Positions 42,497 through 52,086 of a DNA stretch of 64,000 bases are shown here, in pieces. The notes under the pieces are model-generated. The model was given only the letters and a program-made list of their open reading frames with translations. It was not told the DNA's origin and did no database searches. Position numbers and translations under genes: made by a program. Positions within the stretch are counted from its first letter, which is position 1; each line of letters starts with the position of its first letter. This DNA comes from Rhizobium pisi (GTDB lineage: Bacteria > Pseudomonadota > Alphaproteobacteria > Rhizobiales > Rhizobiaceae), in NCBI RefSeq assembly GCF_003938655.1, contig NZ_RJJT01000001.1, positions 248,001-312,000 of the forward strand, read 5' to 3'.

Positions 42497-42706
42497 ATGA
42501 GCACAGGTACCGTAAAGTGGTTCAACGCAACCAAGGGCTTCGGCTTCATTCAGCCGGATGACGGCGCAGCCGACGTTTTCGTCCACATCTCCGCCGTCGA
42601 ACGCGCTGGCATGCGCGATCTCAAGGATGGCCAGAAGCTGTCCTACGAACTCGTGCGCGACAACAAGTCGGGCAAGATGTCGGCAGACCGCCTCCAGGCG
42701 GCCTGA
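42497..42706 (+). CDS. cspA: Cold-shock protein (CspA family)
   Basis: This 69-residue OB-fold single-stranded nucleic-acid-binding protein has RNP1 (KGFGFIQ, about 13-19) and RNP2 (VFVHIS, about 27-32). It should melt RNA structure under cold or stationary conditions. AAGG lies 9 bp before the ATG. The gap upstream is 281 bp, so a long 5' leader of the kind that makes csp messages temperature-responsive is possible. A terminator follows 74 bp after the stop. Confidence 0.95.
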   Translation: MSTGTVKWFNATKGFGFIQPDDGAADVFVHISAVERAGMRDLKDGQKLSYELVRDNKSGKMSADRLQAA

Positions 42707-42779
42707 GCCTTTAAGGCTTGAAAATCATCTCCCGATCGTGACCACGGATGTACTGGCACGGTCCGTCGAGATGGCAGGG

Positions 42780-42805
42780 AAGGTCGGGTTAGCCCCGGCC
42801 TTTTT
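42780..42805 (+). terminator. Intrinsic terminator after cspA
   Basis: AAGGTCGGG (42780-42788) pairs with CCCGGCCTT (42794-42802), with one G-U pair, and TTT follows. It is a good rho-independent terminator for the plus strand. Confidence 0.8.
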
Positions 42806-42864
42806 CGTTTCTGGCCGGCTGATGCCGTGCCCTTTCCATTTGTTCCCCAAGCACTGCGAATTGC

Positions 42865-43308
42865 TTAGTCGACCGGCACCTCGTCGGCCTCCAGCATTTC
42901 CATGACCCGCGCCATCACAACGCGTGCCGCGTCAAGCTCGGCTGACGTGAACGCGGCGCCCAATTCGTTCGCCCACCCCGCCTGGGCGATCTCGATCGCC
43001 CCGAGCCGTGCCGCCCCTTCCGCCGTCAGTCGCACCAACTTGGCGCGCTGGTGCTGTGGGTTGTCGGCATAGGCGATCAGCCCTTCGCGCTCCAGCACGT
43101 CGGCAAGCCGCTGCACGCCTTGGCGGGCGAGGCCGAGCGCGCGGGCGATCTGTGCCACAGACATGTCGCTGCGTCGCGCGGCGGCCAGCACCTGCCAGCG
43201 CGCGCTCGTTTGCCCTTCGGGCTTCGCCAGCCGGTCTCCGGCCGCCGTCAGATGGCCGGCGAGGCGTAGCGCCGTAATCGCGAAACTGGAAAAGACATCA
43301 CCCTCCAT
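42865..43308 (-). CDS. MarR family transcriptional regulator
   Basis: This 147-residue winged-helix regulator has the MarR core: [40 protein letters not shown] and the wing [20 protein letters not shown]. The start at 43308 avoids an upstream reading through the operator region. It is divergent from the GFA gene across two palindromic operators (43333-43346 and 43368-43383), so it likely represses that gene and itself. The ligand is unknown; MarR proteins often respond to phenolics or oxidants. Confidence 0.88.
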   Translation of the reverse strand: MEGDVFSSFAITALRLAGHLTAAGDRLAKPEGQTSARWQVLAAARRSDMSVAQIARALGLARQGVQRLADVLEREGLIAYADNPQHQRAKLVRLTAEGAARLGAIEIAQAGWANELGAAFTSAELDAARVVMARVMEMLEADEVPVD

Positions 43309-43330
43309 TGTCCGTTCCGGCCGATTTAGT

Positions 43331-43383
43331 TTGACAACATGTTGTCGATTGTGTATCTCATCCATCGTGACAACATATTGTCA
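43331..43383. promoter_or_regulatory. Two MarR-type operators and the GFA promoter
   Basis: GACAACATGTTGTC (43333-43346) and TGACAACATATTGTCA (43368-43383) are near-identical palindromes. TTGACA (43331-43336) and TATCTC (43354-43359), 17 bp apart, form a promoter for the plus-strand gene. The first operator overlaps the -35 and the second lies just after the start site, so binding would block both promoters. Confidence 0.75.
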
Positions 43384-43423
43384 TATTCAAACACCTGATG
43401 CAACGCCGAAGGAGGAGAGCACC

Positions 43424-43828
43424 ATGAAAAAGACCTACAGGGGAAGCTGCCATTGCGGCAATGTTCGTTACGAGGTTGATGTGGACCTCGAAGAAGGTAC
43501 CGGTCGCTGCAATTGTTCGATCTGCTCCAAGCGACGCTATTGGGGCGCCAACGTCAAGCCGGCCGATTTCCGGCTGATGTGCGATGAGGCGGAAACGACC
43601 GACTACCAGTTCAACACGATGAGCGGCCATCCCCGCTTTTGCCGCACCTGTGGCGTGGCCGCTTACGGCAATGGTTATGTCGAAGCGATCGGCGGCGCCT
43701 ATGTTTCGATCAATATCGCCTGCCTCGACGATATCACCCCTGAGGAACTGGCGGCCTTGCCTGTCCGTTATTACGACGGGAGGCACGATGCCTGGTGGAA
43801 CGAGCCTGAAGTGACGAGTTATCTCTGA
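43424..43828 (+). CDS. GFA-domain (CENP-V/GFA) family protein
   Basis: This 134-residue protein has the zinc-binding beta fold of glutathione-dependent formaldehyde-activating enzymes. Metal cysteines are C9 and C11, C29, C31 and C34, then C73 and C76 in FCRTCGV. GGAGGAG lies 6 bp before the ATG. The family is broad; true glutathione-dependent activity is shown for few members. It is probably controlled by the divergent MarR regulator. An intergenic palindrome begins 2 bp after the stop. Confidence 0.88.
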   Translation: MKKTYRGSCHCGNVRYEVDVDLEEGTGRCNCSICSKRRYWGANVKPADFRLMCDEAETTDYQFNTMSGHPRFCRTCGVAAYGNGYVEAIGGAYVSINIACLDDITPEELAALPVRYYDGRHDAWWNEPEVTSYL

Positions 43829-43829
43829 A

Positions 43830-43873
43830 GCAATTCCAGCAAGAGTCCGCAGCAGTTTTGCCTCCGGAATTGC
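43830..43873. repeat. Palindromic intergenic repeat, degenerate
   Basis: GCAATTCC (43830-43837) pairs with GGAATTGC (43866-43873). The same end motif bounds the repeat at 45721. The inner sequence is degenerate. Confidence 0.6.
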
Positions 43874-43949
43874 GCAAACGGAAATGCATCATTGTCGGAT
43901 CGTCCTCCTTCCGTTCGTCCTCAGTCTGTAACAGCAAAGGAGAACGGCC

Positions 43950-44393
43950 GTGAATAACGAAGCGAATGCCAAGCTCGAGGAAGAGGCGATCATCGCCATG
44001 CTGATGATGCGGGCCAGGGCGCTGGGGGAAAAGAACGCCGAGGACGCGCTTTCCTACGAGGCCGAGGATTCGGTCGAGTTTTCACTGGCGCCGCCGCTCG
44101 TCAGCAACGGCAAGGACGGGGCGAGCCTTCAGGCCTGGTTCGACACTTGGGAAGGTCCCATCGGCGGCGAAGTGCGCGATGCCAAACTGACAGTTGGCGA
44201 GGACGTCGCCTTCTGGAGCGGCCTCACGCGCATGACGGGAACCAAGACCGATGGCGCCGAGGTCGATCTCTGGTTCCGCCAGACCCTCGGTCTCGTAAAG
44301 CGAGGCGGTCGATGGCTGGTGGCCCATCAGCATGCCTCCGTACCCTTTTCCATGGATGGCAGCACCCGCGCGCTGGTCGATCTCCAGCCATGA
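43950..44393 (+). CDS. SnoaL/NTF2-like fold protein
   Basis: This 147-residue alpha+beta protein has the NTF2-like order: a first helix with EEEAIIAMLMMRARALGEKNAEDALSYEAEDSVEF, then strands and the last strand WLVAHQHASVPF. The SnoaL-like group includes ketosteroid isomerase-like and polyketide cyclase-like proteins, but catalytic Asp residues are not obvious. The start is a GTG with AGGAG 8 bp upstream. It converges with the MFS gene, 13 bp apart. Confidence 0.75.
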   Translation: MNNEANAKLEEEAIIAMLMMRARALGEKNAEDALSYEAEDSVEFSLAPPLVSNGKDGASLQAWFDTWEGPIGGEVRDAKLTVGEDVAFWSGLTRMTGTKTDGAEVDLWFRQTLGLVKRGGRWLVAHQHASVPFSMDGSTRALVDLQP

Positions 44394-44406
44394 ACTCCCT
44401 CGGATG

Positions 44407-45609
44407 TCAGGCCGCATTCTCCGCCGTCTTCCCCCTGCCGTCGCGAACAGCCATGATCCCGACGCCCATCAAAAGCAGGATCGACGTTGCGAAAATATCC
44501 GTCGTCAGCGCATAGCCGGCCGATTTTGCCAGGAATCCCGCAAGGATCGCCGGCAGGCTGAAGGCGAGGTAGCTCTGGATGTAGAAGGCGGACAGCAGCC
44601 CGGCGCGCTCGTCTGGCTTGGCGAGTGGCATGATCGTGCCGATCGAACCGAGGAAATTGGTGCCGAAGCCGGCGCCGGTGAAGACGGTGCCGATGAGAAG
44701 CAACGGCACATTGGCGAGATGAACGCCGGCAACGACCGTCAGAATGCCGAGCGTCTTGGCCGATACGCCAAAGCCGAGATTGGCCGTTACCGTCTTGTTG
44801 CGCCTGAGGTAGACGGCGATCGCTCCGCTCGCGGTCAGCGCCGCCACGACGGCTCCGCCCGTCATCGGGGCTCCGCTACCCGTCGTGCTGGCGACCAATG
44901 AAGGCACCAGCGAAAGATAAAAACCGCCGAGCGTCCAGTTGGCGATATTGATCGGTGTTACCAGCGCGAGCGGTCGCTTTGCCTGCGGCGGAATAGCGAC
45001 CCGCGGCACCAGCGAGCCCAGCGCTCCGTGCCGCCTGCTGCCGGTCTCGCGCGTCAGCCAGATGGCGGCTGCCAGCAGCGAGAAGGCGACGAGTAGCAGC
45101 GCGTAGACCAGATGCATCGGGAAGGGGGCGTATTGAATCAGTGCACTGGTGCCGACCGCGCCCACCGCCATGCCGGTAAGCGGTGCGATCGAATTGACGA
45201 TCTGCCCCTTCGCCCGGTCGATATCGACGAGAGCCGCTCCGAGTGAGGCGCCGGCGATCCCGGTGGCAAGACCCTGCACAATCCGCGCCGCGATCAGCCA
45301 GCCGGGACCGCTTGCGACGACGAAGAGGCCCATGGCGACGATTTCGACGATGAGAGCGAAAAAGATCACCGGCTTGCGGCCGAGATGATCGGAGATCGAA
45401 CCGGCGGTCAGCAGGGCCGCCAGCAGTGCGAAGGCATAGACTGCAAAGATGACGGTGATCAGCACCGGCGAGATGGAAAAATTCTCCTGATAGATCCGGT
45501 AGAGCGGCGTTGGTACCGAGGAGGCTCCAAAAAAGGTGGCGAGCGTCAGCGCATGGAAGCCGGTCGAGGGGCGCGGCGAATTCGCTGTGGATTTGGCTGC
45601 GGCAAACAT
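44407..45609 (-). CDS. MFS transporter
   Basis: This 400-residue permease has about twelve membrane segments. The MFS motif A is GSISDHLGRKPVI (about 70-82), and TPLYRIYQENFSIS follows the first segment as in drug:proton antiporters. A drug-efflux role is likely but not shown. GAGGG lies 7 bp before the ATG. It is divergent from the TetR gene with a 252-bp gap, part of which is a repeat, so the TetR protein may regulate it. Confidence 0.85.
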   Translation of the reverse strand: MFAAAKSTANSPRPSTGFHALTLATFFGASSVPTPLYRIYQENFSISPVLITVIFAVYAFALLAALLTAGSISDHLGRKPVIFFALIVEIVAMGLFVVASGPGWLIAARIVQGLATGIAGASLGAALVDIDRAKGQIVNSIAPLTGMAVGAVGTSALIQYAPFPMHLVYALLLVAFSLLAAAIWLTRETGSRRHGALGSLVPRVAIPPQAKRPLALVTPINIANWTLGGFYLSLVPSLVASTTGSGAPMTGGAVVAALTASGAIAVYLRRNKTVTANLGFGVSAKTLGILTVVAGVHLANVPLLLIGTVFTGAGFGTNFLGSIGTIMPLAKPDERAGLLSAFYIQSYLAFSLPAILAGFLAKSAGYALTTDIFATSILLLMGVGIMAVRDGRGKTAENAA

Positions 45610-45720
45610 GTATAAGCCCTCTTAAAGCTAAGTCGTTGCGTTAGCTGTATGTAGAGCGGGCATTCTATAAAAGCAAATTATTTGCATTAATAGGTCTGTC
45701 AAAGATTTTGAACCATTGGA

Positions 45721-45842
45721 GCAATTCCAGCAAAAGTGTGTAACGGTTTTGCCAGGCAAAGCGTGAAACGCTTTTGCCGAGAATTGCGTGAAAGCAAAGA
45801 GATAGAGCATTTCCGCGATTCGGAGAAAAGCGGAAATGCTCT
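45721..45842. repeat. Two-module palindromic intergenic repeat
   Basis: Module 1 pairs GCAATTC (45721-45727) with GAATTGC (45781-45787) and contains AAAAGTGTG and CGGTTTT, the core also seen at 5341. Module 2 is AGAGCATTTCCG (45804-45815) with CGGAAATGCTCT (45831-45842), a perfect 12-bp inverted repeat. The element ends 19 bp before the TetR start, so the frame upstream of that start is repeat, not protein. Confidence 0.75.
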
Positions 45843-45861
45843 AGGGCGAAGGTTGGGTCGC

Positions 45862-46419
45862 ATGGCAGTAAAAGAGAATCTCCGTCCGGGCGGCAGAAGC
45901 GCCCGGGTTCAGGCATCGGTTCATAAGGCGGTTCGCGAGCTACTGGCCGCGATGAACCGGGCCGAGGTCACCATCCCGATGATCGCCGGCAAGGCGGGGG
46001 TGACGCCATCGACGATTTATCGCCGCTGGGGCGACCTGCAGGAGCTTCTCGCCGATGTCGCCGTCGAGCGGTTGCGGCCGGATATGCAGCCTGTCGATAC
46101 AGGCAACGGCCAGGCCGATCTTCAAGCCTGGGCCGAGCAATATGCCGAGGAAATGTCTTCCGGCCCCGGCCGCGAGATGATCCGCGACGTGCTGGCGGCA
46201 CAGGCGGGCGTGAATGCCTGCAAATGCGCCGAATATACGCGCCAGCAGATCGACGTCATTGCCGGGAGGGCAAAGGCGCGCGGTGCAGCCTTTCCTGATG
46301 TCGATCTCGTCATGGACCAGGTCGTGGCACCGATCATGTACCGCATCCTGTTCGGCGATGTGCCCGACACCACACGTGTACGCGACCTTGTTACGCGCGT
46401 CATGAGCACGACCGACTGA
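45862..46419 (+). CDS. TetR family transcriptional regulator
   Basis: This 185-residue TetR-type regulator has an N-terminal helix-turn-helix at about 18-62 (AAMNRAEVTIPMIAGKAGVT and PSTIYRRWGDLQELLADV). The C-terminal helical domain has DMQPVDTGN and VDLVMDQVVAPIMYRILFG, as in TetR_C regulators. The start at 45862 is preferred because the frame further upstream is intergenic repeat. It is divergent from the MFS transporter, the usual partner of such repressors, and converges with the hybrid kinase, 9 bp away. Confidence 0.85.
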   Translation: MAVKENLRPGGRSARVQASVHKAVRELLAAMNRAEVTIPMIAGKAGVTPSTIYRRWGDLQELLADVAVERLRPDMQPVDTGNGQADLQAWAEQYAEEMSSGPGREMIRDVLAAQAGVNACKCAEYTRQQIDVIAGRAKARGAAFPDVDLVMDQVVAPIMYRILFGDVPDTTRVRDLVTRVMSTTD

Positions 46420-46428
46420 GCTTGCTTC

Positions 46429-49400
46429 CTACTCTGCGGCAGCTCGCTTGAGGCCGGAAATCTGGGTGATATAGGCACGCAGCGCCGCCGGCCGCACCGG
46501 CTTGTGCTGGACGGCGATGCCGTGCCGCTCGGCCTCGCTGCGCACCTCCGGCGTGCGGTCGGCCGTGACCAGCAAAGCCGGGATATCGGCGCCGATCTGC
46601 CGGCGCAGATGCAGGATCGCGGCAATGCCGGTGCCGTCGCCGAGATGATAATCGGCGATGATGAGATCCGGCAGCCCGCCGTGCCCGTCGATAGCCATGA
46701 CGTCGGCGAGGCGATCCAGCGCCTCCACCTCGCAGCCCCAGCCGCTGATCAGAAGCCGCATGCCTTCGAGGATATTCGGCTCGTTGTCGATGCAGAGGAT
46801 CTTCAGCCCTTTCAGCGGTTGTCCCGGCCGGTCGGCGGGCGCGATCGCCGCTGCTGTCCCGGCGGGGCGGGAAACTTCGAGGGGCATGGTGATGCGGAAC
46901 TCCGTGCCCCTGCCATGCGTCGAGTGCAGTTCGACCGGATGGTTCAGCACGCGGGCGATGCGATCGACGATCGACAGGCCAAGCCCGAGGCCGGAAGCAG
47001 TTTTCGCCCCTTCGTCCAGCCGCGCGAATTCCTTGAACACGGTGCGGAATTTCGATGGCGGAATGCCGATGCCCGAATCCATCACCTGGATGATCACCTG
47101 ATTACCGCGTCGCCGCGCGCCAACCAGCACCTTGCCGGTGATCGTGTATTTGATGGCGTTGGAAACGAGGTTCTGCACTAGTCGTCGCAGAAGGTTGGGA
47201 TCGGAGCGCACGCGCAGCGACGTCGGCATGACCACCAGCTTCAGCTGCTTTTCGCGGGCGATCGGCGCGAAATCGGTCTCGATGCGCTCCAACAGGTCGG
47301 AGAGCGCGACGGCGGCAAGCCGCGGCCGCATGGCGCCGGTATCGAGGCGGGAAATATCGAGCACCGCCCCGAGAATAGTCTCGACCGATTCCAGTGCGGA
47401 ATCGATGTTGCGCACGATCGGGCTGTTGTCGGATTGCGCCATGCGCTCGACCAATGCGGAGGAATAGAGCCTGGCGGCGTTGAGCGGCTGCAGAATATCG
47501 TGGCCGGCGGCGGCGAAAAAGCGCGTCTTGCCGATGTTCGCCTCGTCGGCGGCAGCGCGCGCTTCGGCAAGCTCATGGTTGACGCGGGTCAGTTCGGCCG
47601 TCCGTTCGGCCACACGCTGCTCCAGCGTCTCATTTGCCTGTTTCAGCGCCTGGTCGGCGCTCACGCGCTGCGTAATGTCGGTGAAAGTCGCGACGATGCC
47701 CTTGTCCGGCATGGCGTTGGAGCGCACCTCGATGATCCGCTCTCCGCCGCCGAGCACCAGCGCGAAGGGTTTGTCGAGCGTCAGGAAATGCCGCACCGTC
47801 TGATTGAGGTCGCCGGGCGCAATGTCGCCGCGCCGGCTGAGGATGGTGACGATGTCGGACAAGGGAAAACCGACCTGGCCGGCATTTTCCGGCAGGTCCA
47901 GCAATTGCCGGAAGCGCCGGTTCCAGATCGTCAGCCGGTTGGAACTGTCGAAGACCGCAATGCCCTGGTCCATCTGCGAAAGGGCGGTCTGCAGCATGTC
48001 CTGGTTATATTGCAGCGCTTCGCTCGCCTGGTCGAGCAGCCAGGCGGTATCGGAAGAGGCATCCTCGATCTTCTGCAGGATCAAGGAGAGCACGAGCCTG
48101 GCCGAGGAGGAGCCGATGGCACTGCCGAGCAACTGCTCGCTGAAATGGATGAGCGCCATGTCGGCCGGCTGCTCGTCCTCCAGCTTGCGGCCGGAGCTTT
48201 GCTCGTAGGTCGTCAGCGAGCGTTGCATGCGCTCTTCCCCGAGATAGCGCGAGATCGCCGCCTTGAGATCGCCGACGCTGATGCGGGTCTTCCAGCCGCG
48301 CGTAGCGAATTGCGAGCGCGAATGCCGCTTGACGAAGATGCCGGCCTGGATGCGTTCCAGCGGTCTGGCATTGCGGGTGAGCGAGCCGACGACGAAGAAG
48401 GCTGTGTTGACGAGCAGGCTCATGACCGTCGCATTGACCAGCGGATCGGCGTCGGGCGCAGTGAACATTGTCGAGCCGGGAAAGATGAAACCGAGCACAG
48501 CACTTGCCACATGCGAATAATCGGGGCCGCCGAGCGAGGGCAGGAACAGCAGATAGATCCAGGTGACGAAGCCGGTGGTCAGCCCGAGGATCGCGCCGCG
48601 CGCATTCGCGCGCCGCCAAATCAGCCCGCCGATCAGGGCAGGGGCGATCTGCGCGATCGCGGCGAAGGAAAGAAGGCCGATCGAGGCAAGGCCGGCGGTG
48701 CTGTCCGTCGAGCGATAATAAGCATAGCCGAAAAGCAGCACGGCGAAGATGGCGCTGCGGCGGATGTTGAGCAGGGTCTTGGCGAAATCGTCGCGCTGGC
48801 TGGCGCGGCCGGCGAGTTTGCGCCTGAGGAAGATCGGCATGATGATGTCGTTCGACACCATGATCGACAGCGCCACGGAATCGACGATGACCATCGCCGT
48901 TGCAGCGGAGAAGCCACCGATGAAGGTGATCAGGGAAACCACGGGCATCTGGCGGGCAAGTGGCAGCGACAGCATATAGAAATCGGCATTGCCGGTGCCG
49001 CCGAAGGTCAGGAGGCCGCCGATCGCCACCGGCAGCACGAAGAGATTGATTGATATGAGGTAGGTGGGAAAGAGAAAACCCGCGAGCTTCAGCTGTTTCG
49101 GCGTCCGGTTTTCGACGACCGTGACGTGGAATTGCCGTGGCAGCATGATGATTGCGAAGGCCGACAGGACGATCAGGGTGATCCAGCGGCTGATCGGCGT
49201 GTGGTAGTTCAGAGCTGACATGACCAGCTCGTTGTCGACGGTCTTCTGCCAGAGATCGGTCGGGCCGTCGAAGAGAAACCAGATGACGCAGATGCCGGCC
49301 GTCAGGAAGGCGACGAGCTTGACCACAGATTCCATCGAGACGGCGAGGATGAGGCCGTCCTGATGCTCCGTTGCATCCGTATGCCGCGTGCCGAACATGA

Positions 49401-49947
49401 TGGCGAAGCAGGCGAGCACCAGCGTCGCGACGAGCGGCAGGTCGAGAAAATAGAGATTGCCGCTGCCGATGCCGTAATCGGAGGGGTTGACCATGGCGCT
49501 GACGGTGCTCGAGATCGCCTTGAGCTGCAGCGCGATATAAGGAATGGTGCCGATCAGCGAAATCAGCGCCACGATCGTCGCGACCGTCGGGTTCTTGCCG
49601 TAGCGCGCGGCGACGAAATCGGCGACCGAGGTGAGTTTTTCGGCCTTGGCGAGCTCGATGATGCGGCGAAGCAGCGGCATGCCGAGCGTAAAGACAAGGA
49701 TGGGACCGATATAGATGCCGGCAAATTCCAGGCCGCGCTGCGCGGCAAGCCCGACGCTGCCGAAATAGGTCCAGGAGGTGCAGTAGATCGCAAGGCTCAG
49801 CGCATAGACCACCGGCCATCCGCCTTCCAGCCTGCCCGGGCCGAGAGTGCCCCGCCTGCGGTTCTTGCGGTCGCCATAGCTTGCCACGGCGAAAAGCAGG
49901 AGCAGATAGCCGAAGGCAGACGCGAATATAACCCAGCCTGGAAGCAT
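46429..49947 (-). CDS. Hybrid histidine kinase with N-terminal sodium:solute symporter domain
   Basis: This 1172-residue protein has an N-terminal SLC5-like transporter region of about twelve to thirteen membrane segments (about 1-510), a PAS sensor (about 654-765) and a coiled coil. A dimerisation domain with phospho-site H816 in AAGHDILQPL, an ATPase domain (about 925-1035) and a C-terminal receiver with phospho-site D1099 in LIIADYHLG follow. It resembles CbrA/NahK-type sensor kinases in which a transporter senses uptake of a solute. The solute and partner are unknown. GGAGG lies 5 bp before the ATG. No response-regulator gene is adjacent. Confidence 0.9.
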   Translation of the reverse strand: MLPGWVIFASAFGYLLLLFAVASYGDRKNRRRGTLGPGRLEGGWPVVYALSLAIYCTSWTYFGSVGLAAQRGLEFAGIYIGPILVFTLGMPLLRRIIELAKAEKLTSVADFVAARYGKNPTVATIVALISLIGTIPYIALQLKAISSTVSAMVNPSDYGIGSGNLYFLDLPLVATLVLACFAIMFGTRHTDATEHQDGLILAVSMESVVKLVAFLTAGICVIWFLFDGPTDLWQKTVDNELVMSALNYHTPISRWITLIVLSAFAIIMLPRQFHVTVVENRTPKQLKLAGFLFPTYLISINLFVLPVAIGGLLTFGGTGNADFYMLSLPLARQMPVVSLITFIGGFSAATAMVIVDSVALSIMVSNDIIMPIFLRRKLAGRASQRDDFAKTLLNIRRSAIFAVLLFGYAYYRSTDSTAGLASIGLLSFAAIAQIAPALIGGLIWRRANARGAILGLTTGFVTWIYLLFLPSLGGPDYSHVASAVLGFIFPGSTMFTAPDADPLVNATVMSLLVNTAFFVVGSLTRNARPLERIQAGIFVKRHSRSQFATRGWKTRISVGDLKAAISRYLGEERMQRSLTTYEQSSGRKLEDEQPADMALIHFSEQLLGSAIGSSSARLVLSLILQKIEDASSDTAWLLDQASEALQYNQDMLQTALSQMDQGIAVFDSSNRLTIWNRRFRQLLDLPENAGQVGFPLSDIVTILSRRGDIAPGDLNQTVRHFLTLDKPFALVLGGGERIIEVRSNAMPDKGIVATFTDITQRVSADQALKQANETLEQRVAERTAELTRVNHELAEARAAADEANIGKTRFFAAAGHDILQPLNAARLYSSALVERMAQSDNSPIVRNIDSALESVETILGAVLDISRLDTGAMRPRLAAVALSDLLERIETDFAPIAREKQLKLVVMPTSLRVRSDPNLLRRLVQNLVSNAIKYTITGKVLVGARRRGNQVIIQVMDSGIGIPPSKFRTVFKEFARLDEGAKTASGLGLGLSIVDRIARVLNHPVELHSTHGRGTEFRITMPLEVSRPAGTAAAIAPADRPGQPLKGLKILCIDNEPNILEGMRLLISGWGCEVEALDRLADVMAIDGHGGLPDLIIADYHLGDGTGIAAILHLRRQIGADIPALLVTADRTPEVRSEAERHGIAVQHKPVRPAALRAYITQISGLKRAAAE

Positions 49948-50165
49948 TGACCCTCCGCCGGCGGAAACTCGCCGGGATCTCCCGCAAGTGGATCAGCTTA
50001 AGTTATTTCAGGCGCTTTGAAAATTCCTGGCCGTCTAGGCCTTAAGTCAAAGACCGCGGGGGTATCGTCGATTAATTGCGATTGCCGATTGATTAATTGC
50101 AATGAAGATGTAGCTAATAAAATCAGTTGCATAACTTTGAAGTGCATCGAAGGGAGACGGATCCG

Positions 50166-50603
50166 ATGCTCAACGAGTTCAAGGCCTTTATCGCCCGCGG
50201 CAATGTCATGGATCTTGCAGTCGGCGTCATCATCGGCGGCGCCTTTGGCGGCATCGTCAAATCGCTGGTCGACGACATCATTATGCCGATCGTCGGCGCC
50301 GTCTTCGGCGGCTTCGATTTCTCGAATTATTTCATTCCGCTGTCGTCGAAGGTCACCGAGACGTCGCTCGCCGCCGCCCGTGCGCAGGGAGCGGTGTTTG
50401 CCTATGGCAGCTTCCTCACCGTTCTGATCAACTTCCTCATTCTCGCCTGGATCATCTTCCTGATGGTCAAGGGTGTGAATACGCTGCGCGAGCAGGTCGA
50501 GCGCAAGGAAAAGGCCGCACCGGAAGAGCTGCCTCCGCCGCCGGCAGACGTTCAGCTGCTGACCGAGATCCGCGATCTTCTCGCCAAGCGCCCGACGGCT
50601 TGA
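50166..50603 (+). CDS. mscL: Large-conductance mechanosensitive channel MscL
   Basis: This 145-residue channel has the signature first helix ([20 protein letters not shown], about 14-33) and the second membrane helix ([19 protein letters not shown], about 79-97). It ends in a cytoplasmic helix after a short Pro-rich linker. The pentameric pore opens under hypo-osmotic shock to release solutes. The start at 50166 has GGGAG 9 bp upstream. Confidence 0.95.
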   Translation: MLNEFKAFIARGNVMDLAVGVIIGGAFGGIVKSLVDDIIMPIVGAVFGGFDFSNYFIPLSSKVTETSLAAARAQGAVFAYGSFLTVLINFLILAWIIFLMVKGVNTLREQVERKEKAAPEELPPPPADVQLLTEIRDLLAKRPTA

Positions 50604-50700
50604 GCCGGGCTCATTCATCACGAAAATCGATATGCCATCACTGGATATCATGGGATTTGCCGGCGCAAATCCTCTATGAAGGCGGAAACCGGAGATATGC

Positions 50701-51867
50701 ATGTCGATCGTCACCAGCCTTAGCCCGCGCGCCTTGGCGGCGCCCGAAAGCGGGATTGTCGAAGTCGTAAATTATGCTCGTGGCCGTGACGGCCTATTAC
50801 CGCTCTGGGTGGGGGAAGGCGATCTGCCGACGCCCGATTTCATCAGCAGGGCGGCGATGGACGCGCTTGCGGCCGGCGAGACCTTCTACACCTGGCAGCG
50901 TGGCATTCCCGAGCTTCGCCGGGCGCTTTCGGATTATTACGCCAGGCATTTCGCCGTCCGGCTGCCGGTCGAGCATTTCTATGTCGCCGGCTCCGGCATG
51001 CAGGCGATCCAGATCGCAGTACAGGCGCTGACCTCGCCGGGCGACGAATTCGTCTACCTCACGCCCGCCTGGCCGAATATCGCCGCGGCCCTCGAAATAG
51101 CGGGCGCGCGCTCCGTCGGCGTCGAGCTGCAGTTCGAAGGCGGTCGATGGACGGTCGATCTCGACCGCATCGAAGCCGCGATCACGCAAAAGACCAGGGG
51201 CATCTTCATCAATACGCCGTCGAACCCGACGGGTTGGACGGCGACGAAGAAGGATCTCGCCGACATCCTGGTGCTCGCCCGCAAGTACGACCTCTGGATC
51301 ATGGCGGATGAAATCTACGCCCTCTATTATTTTGCCGGCGGCCGCGCGCCCTCCTTCCTCAACGTAATGGAACCGGATGACAAGATCATCTTCGTCAATT
51401 CCTTCTCGAAGAACTGGTCGATGACCGGCTGGCGCGTCGGCTGGATCGTAGCACCCCCCGAAATGGGGCAGGTGCTCGAAAACCTCATTCAGTATTCGAC
51501 GTCGGGCGTGGCGCAGTTCATGCAGAAGGGCGCCGTCGCGGCCCTCGATGACGGCGATGATTTTGTGCGCGCCAATATCGCCAAGGCCGCCCGCTCGCGC
51601 GATATTCTCTGCGATGCGCTGATCGCCACCAATCGTGTCGAGACGCTGAAGCCGGACGGCGCGCTCTATGCTTTCCTGAAGATCGACGGCGTCACCGATA
51701 GCCGTAGCGCTGCCATCGATATCGTCGACAAGACAGGTGTCGGACTTGCTCCCGGAACCGCCTTCGGCGCCGGCGGCGAACTCTTCCTGCGCGCCTGTTT
51801 CCTGCGCGACCCGGCCCAGGTGGCAATCGCCGCTGAACGTCTCTGCGATTATATCCTCAAGCTCTGA
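50701..51867 (+). CDS. PLP-dependent aminotransferase (class I/II)
   Basis: This 388-residue fold-type I enzyme has the PLP lysine K237 in NSFSKNWSMTGWRVGW, the NTPSNPTGW motif (about 175-183) and DEIYALYYF (about 203-211). Such sequences cover aspartate-, aromatic- and other aminotransferases; the amino-acid specificity cannot be read. It stands alone, 98 bp after mscL and 219 bp before galE. The length is normal. Confidence 0.9.
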   Translation: MSIVTSLSPRALAAPESGIVEVVNYARGRDGLLPLWVGEGDLPTPDFISRAAMDALAAGETFYTWQRGIPELRRALSDYYARHFAVRLPVEHFYVAGSGMQAIQIAVQALTSPGDEFVYLTPAWPNIAAALEIAGARSVGVELQFEGGRWTVDLDRIEAAITQKTRGIFINTPSNPTGWTATKKDLADILVLARKYDLWIMADEIYALYYFAGGRAPSFLNVMEPDDKIIFVNSFSKNWSMTGWRVGWIVAPPEMGQVLENLIQYSTSGVAQFMQKGAVAALDDGDDFVRANIAKAARSRDILCDALIATNRVETLKPDGALYAFLKIDGVTDSRSAAIDIVDKTGVGLAPGTAFGAGGELFLRACFLRDPAQVAIAAERLCDYILKL

Positions 51868-52086
51868 GAACCTCGGCGGCAAGACGCGTGGCGGCTCCCA
51901 GCCCGGCCGATTTTGTGCGAAATCGCAAGATCGATAAAACTCTAGCAAAGCCCGAAATCGGCCTCTAACCACGACTCCAAACATACCCGTTCAAAGGCTG
52001 CCAAACGGCCATCCGATAAGAACATTGGAAAGAAAAACCGGCGCCTGATGCCTCTGCCTATAAAAACGAAAGCAGGGATGCGTGAC

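Noticed and set aside
45736..45861. N-terminal extension of the TetR protein
   Set aside because: The extra codons translate an intergenic palindromic repeat.
47434..49053. Open frame of about 540 codons on the plus strand opposite the hybrid kinase
   Set aside because: It is an antisense shadow of strong GC3 bias; composition is Arg/Asp/Gly-rich with no motif.
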